This document shows positions 60,640 to 64,000 of a DNA stretch of 64,000 bases, one piece after another (positions within the stretch are counted from its first letter, which is position 1; every line of letters begins with the position of its first letter). A program made the position numbers and the translations under genes. The DNA is from Pontiellaceae bacterium B12227 (GTDB lineage: Bacteria > Verrucomicrobiota > Kiritimatiellia > Kiritimatiellales > Pontiellaceae): positions 47,757 to 111,756 of the forward strand of contig JAROAZ010000022.1 of assembly GCA_029432775.1 (NCBI GenBank). Reading direction: 5' to 3'. Below the pieces are notes generated by a model, which saw only the letters and a program-made list of their open reading frames with translations, was not told where the DNA came from and searched no databases.

Positions 60640-61419
60640 TTAGAAACCGGCGTTCACACCAAGGGTTCCCCAGAACTGATCCTCGATCTTTGGATCTTCT
60701 TCGAACGATTCCTGATAGTCCAGGCTGCCGTGCCACGAGATCATTTTCCAAATCGGTGCGCCCACGGTTAGATGCGCGGTGGCATGGGTTAAACCTTTAA
60801 CATCCTGAAATCCGGTGTGGTAACTCATCGTACCCTTCAGGTTGATCGATTGCGGCACAGCCGGAGCTTCGGGCAGGGGGAGTGGAATGCCCAGGTTCAG
60901 CACCAGTTCGTGAAGACCGCCGCTCGTGAACTGATCGTCGGAAACCGGGGTCCAGTAATAGAAGTTGTAAGCGGGAACCAGGCTGAACCCTTCCGGCATG
61001 GGGATCAGGTTGGGTAGGCCGCCGCCAAGGTGGATTTTATGGCCCTGAAAAGCCTTGCCGCCTTTGCCGGTTGAATTCGGGTAGAACCAGTAGTCATAGT
61101 AGGAACTGAACGCGATCGCCCACGGATCGTTTTGCATCAGGAGACGGTTGTAAAAAAACATCAGGTCCCATTCATCATTTCCCTGTTTGTCGCGGTCAAC
61201 CGTCATGGATGACCAGAGCAGAAAGCTGAAGCCCGGCAGTTTGTCCGATGACAACCCGACAGACGGTTGATGCGCCGGCGTGTCGCCCACATTAAACCCG
61301 TGCGTCATGTAACGCGTGGCATAGGTGTAATCAATATGTCCCTTAATCAGCTGCTCTTCAGCCGTAACCCCTTGCGCCACTGCTCCGAGGAACAGTGCAA
61401 TCAATACCTTTTTCATCAA
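60640..61419 (-). CDS. Outer-membrane beta-barrel protein of the sulfatase locus
   Basis: 259 aa with a signal peptide (MMKKVLIALFLGAVAQGVTAEE); the second ATG is equally possible. Alternating barrel strands (FSFLLWSSMTVDRD, WAIAFSSYYDYWF, FSLVPAYNFYYWTPV) end in Phe (LGVNAGF). It lies between the two Tat sulfatases on the same strand and is probably the outer-membrane pore or sensor for the released oligosaccharide. Not a SusC/TonB-type protein. Confidence 0.7.
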   Translation of the reverse strand: MMKKVLIALFLGAVAQGVTAEEQLIKGHIDYTYATRYMTHGFNVGDTPAHQPSVGLSSDKLPGFSFLLWSSMTVDRDKQGNDEWDLMFFYNRLLMQNDPWAIAFSSYYDYWFYPNSTGKGGKAFQGHKIHLGGGLPNLIPMPEGFSLVPAYNFYYWTPVSDDQFTSGGLHELVLNLGIPLPLPEAPAVPQSINLKGTMSYHTGFQDVKGLTHATAHLTVGAPIWKMISWHGSLDYQESFEEDPKIEDQFWGTLGVNAGF

Positions 61420-61439
61420 CTTCCCCTGTATATATTTTC

Positions 61440-61461
61440 GGCGGATCCCCCCGGATCCGCC
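61440..61461 (-). other. Strong hairpin between sulfatase and barrel genes
   Basis: GGCGGATCC (61440-61448) pairs perfectly over 9 bp with GGATCCGCC (61453-61461) around a 4-nt loop, in the leader of the barrel gene. No T-run, so it looks like an mRNA-processing or stability structure that could set different levels for the two genes. Confidence 0.6.
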
Positions 61462-61548
61462 TTAAACTCATTCCTAACGACGCTTTTTACACGGTAATCA
61501 TGACACGGGAAATAAAATCATGAATTATTCGTCTCCGGTATGAGCCGG

Positions 61549-63015
61549 TCACAGAACATACGGGCGGTTGTTTTTCAGGCCCGGCTCATCAAATTGCTTC
61601 ATCTGTTTAAACAACTCATCCTGCAGCTTTTTTGCAACTTCCGCGTATTCCGGATTATTGTATTGGTTCACCAGTTCATCGGGGTCTTTTTCGAGATCAA
61701 TGAGCCACGGCTTCTCCTTTTTGTCGAGCACGAGCTTATAACGCTTGTCCACGGCGCAGACCCACCAACCGCCGTTTTTTGCGAAGTAGGTGATTCGGTC
61801 GCTCTTGACGTTCTTTTCCGGACTCTGGAAGTCGGTGGCTGTGTTGACACCATGGAACGCGGCATCGGTTTGAACACCCATCATCGCCAGTGTGGTCGGG
61901 GCAAAGTCGCAGTTGGTATAGGCCTTGTTGATCACTTTGCCGGACGGAATGGACTGGGGATACCGGATCACAAACGGGATTTTAGCAGAGGCTTCGTAGG
62001 GCACGCCTTTATTGCGGCGGTTGTGCTCGTAGAACATGTCGCCATGGTCGGCGGTGAAGACCACGATGGTATTATCCTTCAGACCGTTTGTATCGAGGAA
62101 CTCCAGCAGACGCCCAACAGAGTCGTCGATGTGTTTGACCATGCCGAAATACTGGCGCAGCGGTTTGGGATCGAATCCTTTGGCTTCGTTCTTATCCATT
62201 TCGTTCGCCGATTTTGCCCAGGCCGGTTTGGCGGCCGTATATTCCGGTGCCTGGGTTTTCGGCGGTTGCAGGTCCATGTGGTTATACATGGTGTGATAGG
62301 GCGGGCGGGCATAGTCCGGCGTATGCGGGTCAGGAATGGAAAGCATGATGGCAAACGGTTTATCTTTGTCGCGCTCCAGAATTTCGAGTGTGCGGTCGGT
62401 GAACCAGTCGGTCATGTGGACGACTTCATCTTTAGGTAGCTTGGCCACGGATTTTTCGCCCAGTCCACCCTTGAAGACGGCACTGTTTTTGATTTGGAAG
62501 AACGGGGAATGTCCGCCGCGCATCATGTGCGTATTGTCATTGAAGCCGGCTTTATACTCGATGCCGAACGTATACTTGGAATGACCGTCCAGATGCCACT
62601 TGCCGACATATGAAGTGGAATAGCCGTTGTCGCCGAGGATGGTTCCAAAGGTTGGAATATCCTGCCGGATATGGTCGCCGTTTTTCGGCGCGCCGGTGGC
62701 CTGCGGATAGAGACCGGTGACCAGCGAAGCACGCGAGGGGGTGCAGACCGGGGAGGAGCAATAGTAGTTATTGCAAATGGCTCCTTCGTGGGCAATGGAA
62801 TCAATGTGCGGGGTGTCCACGCCATAGTCTCCGCCCCAGACAAACGCCTGCTCCGGAGCCAGCTGCTCGCGATAGCAGCCGAGCGTGCGGAAGTTGTGTT
62901 CATCGGTGTGGATGATCAGAAGGTTCGGTTTCTTCGATTTTGCCGCAAGTGTTGTGCGGCACATGCTGCTGAAACCGGCTGCGGTCATAATGGATGAGAA
63001 TTGTCGTCTGTTCAT
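61549..63015 (-). CDS. Tat-exported type I sulfatase (paralogue of 58650-60521)
   Basis: 488 aa. The twin-arginine start MNRRQFSSIMTAAG and the block AAKSKKPNLLIIHTDEHNF match the other Tat sulfatase nearly residue for residue, showing a tandem-type duplication split by the barrel gene. The formylglycine motif is CTPSRASLVTGLYP (Cys91), followed by GKWHLDGHSKYTFG and FTADHGDMFYEHNRRN. It lacks the C-terminal domain of its paralogue. An exact palindrome (62643-62657) encodes PTFGT. A partial gene starts 13 bases upstream. Confidence 0.94.
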   Translation of the reverse strand: MNRRQFSSIMTAAGFSSMCRTTLAAKSKKPNLLIIHTDEHNFRTLGCYREQLAPEQAFVWGGDYGVDTPHIDSIAHEGAICNNYYCSSPVCTPSRASLVTGLYPQATGAPKNGDHIRQDIPTFGTILGDNGYSTSYVGKWHLDGHSKYTFGIEYKAGFNDNTHMMRGGHSPFFQIKNSAVFKGGLGEKSVAKLPKDEVVHMTDWFTDRTLEILERDKDKPFAIMLSIPDPHTPDYARPPYHTMYNHMDLQPPKTQAPEYTAAKPAWAKSANEMDKNEAKGFDPKPLRQYFGMVKHIDDSVGRLLEFLDTNGLKDNTIVVFTADHGDMFYEHNRRNKGVPYEASAKIPFVIRYPQSIPSGKVINKAYTNCDFAPTTLAMMGVQTDAAFHGVNTATDFQSPEKNVKSDRITYFAKNGGWWVCAVDKRYKLVLDKKEKPWLIDLEKDPDELVNQYNNPEYAEVAKKLQDELFKQMKQFDEPGLKNNRPYVL

Positions 63016-63028
63016 TCTGGGTCTCCTG

Positions 63029-64000
63029 TTAATAGCTTAAATCGATAAAACGCATGGAACCGGCCGGCACGGTCAGTTCAACATTGTTTCCAATGATTGG
63101 AAGTTTTTTTCCGCTTAGAATATCCACTGCACTTTTCGGTTGGCGGGTCTGAAAGGTGATCGTTGCCGCCCGGTCCTGCGGATCAATATAGCCCTGGTCA
63201 ATCAGTACGACGCGGGTATGGTTGGCGTCCAGCCGAACGGCGCTCCACGAGGCTCCGGAAACGAGCACCGGCATGTTGGCCGCGCCTTCAGCCGCCGCCT
63301 GGCCGATCCGGGGACCGAACTGTTCCGCCGGAACCGGTTGGCCTTTAACTAAACCGTGTTTGGTGTTGCTGATCGTGAAGGGGATGTTCTGTTTTTTCAG
63401 GGCGGCCGCATATTCAACCGGCGCAATCGGCACCATGCCGTGCGGCATTTCAGGAATAAAGTTGAGCCAGCGATAGTTCACGCCCAGCGCCTGTTTGGAG
63501 TAGTCATACTCCGCCACGCTTGCACCGCACCATGGAACCGAGGCCACGGAAAAGACCGCATCCACATCGTCGGGGTCGTATGTTTTCATGTCGTGCCCGT
63601 TGTCGATCTTATGGATCAGCTCTTCGTCGACCTCCTGCATCAGGTGCCAGGAGCTGATGGAAAGAATGTCTTCTTTTCCAACCATTGGAAGTGCGCCGGA
63701 CTTCATGAGGGCAAAGAGAATGTTGAGATCCGGGTCTTCCAGATAGCCGATGTTGAAGAAGAGGCCGTAGCGCGAGCCGTAGGCCGCGAGCAGGGCACCG
63801 TTGCGCAGATAGGGCGATGCCGAACGTTGTCCGCCCGGACTCAGTGGCCGCCAGCACGTTGGGTTATCATCCACCAGCCGGCAGGCATAGTCATCCACAA
63901 ATCCGCCCGCCAGCATGCCGACCCGGCCGGCAAAGTTGATATCCTGTGTGCGGGAGTTGGTGTCCTCGGCGGCCGGCACCAGAATGTCGGAATATTTTCC
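63029..64000 (-). CDS. Unrecognised secreted-type protein, C-terminal part (runs off right edge)
   Basis: At least 320 residues, open through the window edge (first visible SDILVPAAEDTN). It ends in a beta-sandwich-like tail (KKLPIIGNNVELTVPAGSMRFIDLSY). The body (VGKEDILSISSWHLMQEVDEE, YDPDDVDAVFSVASVPWCG, NFIPEMPHGMVPIAP) has the feel of a large glycoside hydrolase or polysaccharide-binding protein but no motif could be matched. Its C-terminal 13-base spacing to the sulfatase shows co-transcription. Palindromes at 63088-63102 and 63676-63690, both exact. Confidence 0.6.
   Translation of the reverse strand, partial: GKYSDILVPAAEDTNSRTQDINFAGRVGMLAGGFVDDYACRLVDDNPTCWRPLSPGGQRSASPYLRNGALLAAYGSRYGLFFNIGYLEDPDLNILFALMKSGALPMVGKEDILSISSWHLMQEVDEELIHKIDNGHDMKTYDPDDVDAVFSVASVPWCGASVAEYDYSKQALGVNYRWLNFIPEMPHGMVPIAPVEYAAALKKQNIPFTISNTKHGLVKGQPVPAEQFGPRIGQAAAEGAANMPVLVSGASWSAVRLDANHTRVVLIDQGYIDPQDRAATITFQTRQPKSAVDILSGKKLPIIGNNVELTVPAGSMRFIDLSY

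Larger units (their letters stand above)
70..63690. repeat. Dispersed 15-bp palindrome family TTCCARNNNYTGGAA
   Basis: Exact TTCCA-N5-TGGAA copies start at 1258, 4936, 10531, 14849, 15487, 16318, 16862, 18877, 21317, 22310, 22385, 23480, 23497, 29191, 36223, 37394, 37457, 43629, 47625, 48953, 51348, 59598, 62643, 63088 and 63676 (25). One-mismatch copies start at 70, 1659, 3035, 5348, 7787, 16496, 18936, 21842, 23555, 31107, 31663, 35923, 40270, 43577, 47792, 51368, 54580, 55395, 56391 and 61816. In the exact set, spacer base 1 is always A or G and base 5 is C or T in 24 of 25. Half-site centres are 10 bp apart, one helical turn, as for a dimeric DNA-binding protein. Confidence 0.9.

Noticed and set aside
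14849..63690. FQxLE-type peptides as a conserved protein motif
   Set aside because: The same DNA palindrome is read in all three frames and occurs in intergenic DNA, so the peptide is a by-product.
1..64000. CRISPR arrays, tRNA/rRNA genes, transposases, prophage
   Set aside because: No direct-repeat array with regular spacers, no cloverleaf or rRNA sequence, and no transposase or phage protein was seen on either strand.

Overview
The window looks like a chromosome segment from a Gram-negative, probably marine and at least facultatively anaerobic bacterium of the Kiritimatiellota/PVC type. This rests on content, not on a marker gene: four sulfatases next to a GH110-type galactosidase, Tat-exported sulfatases, a giant secreted CotH/lamin-tail protein, several outer-membrane beta-barrels, a MurE with the meso-diaminopimelate motif, and a ferredoxin-dependent 2-oxoacid oxidoreductase beside a pyruvate dehydrogenase. 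No tRNA, rRNA, CRISPR array or intact insertion sequence was seen.

Layout. 0-3.1 kb: the 5' end of an unknown gene, an unusual FolD lacking two catalytic residues, and divergently an AraC/PocR-like regulator overlapping a DUF2284 gene. 3.1-5.4 kb: a secreted esterase and a YbdG-like MscS channel. 5.4-10.2 kb: a minus-strand operon of a GltD-like flavoprotein with extra ferredoxin clusters, then KorA and KorB. 10.5-23.7 kb: a long plus-strand division/cell-wall cluster (mraZ, a 62-aa ORF, rsmH, ftsL, a 44-aa ORF, ftsI, murE, murF, mraY, murD, a LysM lipoprotein, ftsW) that continues into two RNA-modification genes rather than murG/murC/ftsQAZ. A phased MraZ-type operator and promoter lie before mraZ. 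23.7-28.5 kb: a 1592-residue secreted CotH/lamin-tail protein. 28.7-37.3 kb: housekeeping genes (RlmD-like methyltransferase, nitroreductase, thioredoxin, TraF-like outer-membrane protein, RNase D-like exonuclease, TrmJ-like methyltransferase, Nfo), a paralogous pair of small membrane proteins, and about 1 kb without a convincing gene. 37.6-43.6 kb: aceE-aceF, a DEDDh exonuclease whose start lies in the aceF terminator hairpin, and DAHP synthase. 43.7-50.8 kb: an outer-membrane protein, then a tightly packed five-gene operon (FeeM/LuxI-like acyltransferase, YghO-like GNAT, LolA-like periplasmic protein, RND/MMPL exporter, outer-membrane barrel) that reads like synthesis and export of an acylated small molecule or lipid. 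50.9-53.6 kb: a radical-SAM/MnmC-methyltransferase fusion, probably for wobble-uridine modification, and a membrane-anchored protein. 53.9-64 kb: a sulfated-glycan utilisation locus with two sulfatases around a frameshifted GH110 gene on the plus strand, and two Tat sulfatases, a beta-barrel and a partial unknown gene on the minus strand.

The most striking feature is a dispersed 15-bp palindrome, TTCCARNNNYTGGAA. I count 25 sites matching TTCCA-N5-TGGAA exactly and about 20 more with one mismatch, against about 0.06 exact matches expected by chance. It occurs in intergenic DNA and inside genes on both strands. Inside genes it is read in all three frames (FQxLE, xPxxG, SxxWK), so it must be maintained or spread as DNA rather than as a protein motif. 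It is densest in murE-ftsW and absent from the CotH gene and from aceE.

All protein calls come from reading translated sequence and remembered family motifs; no database search was run.
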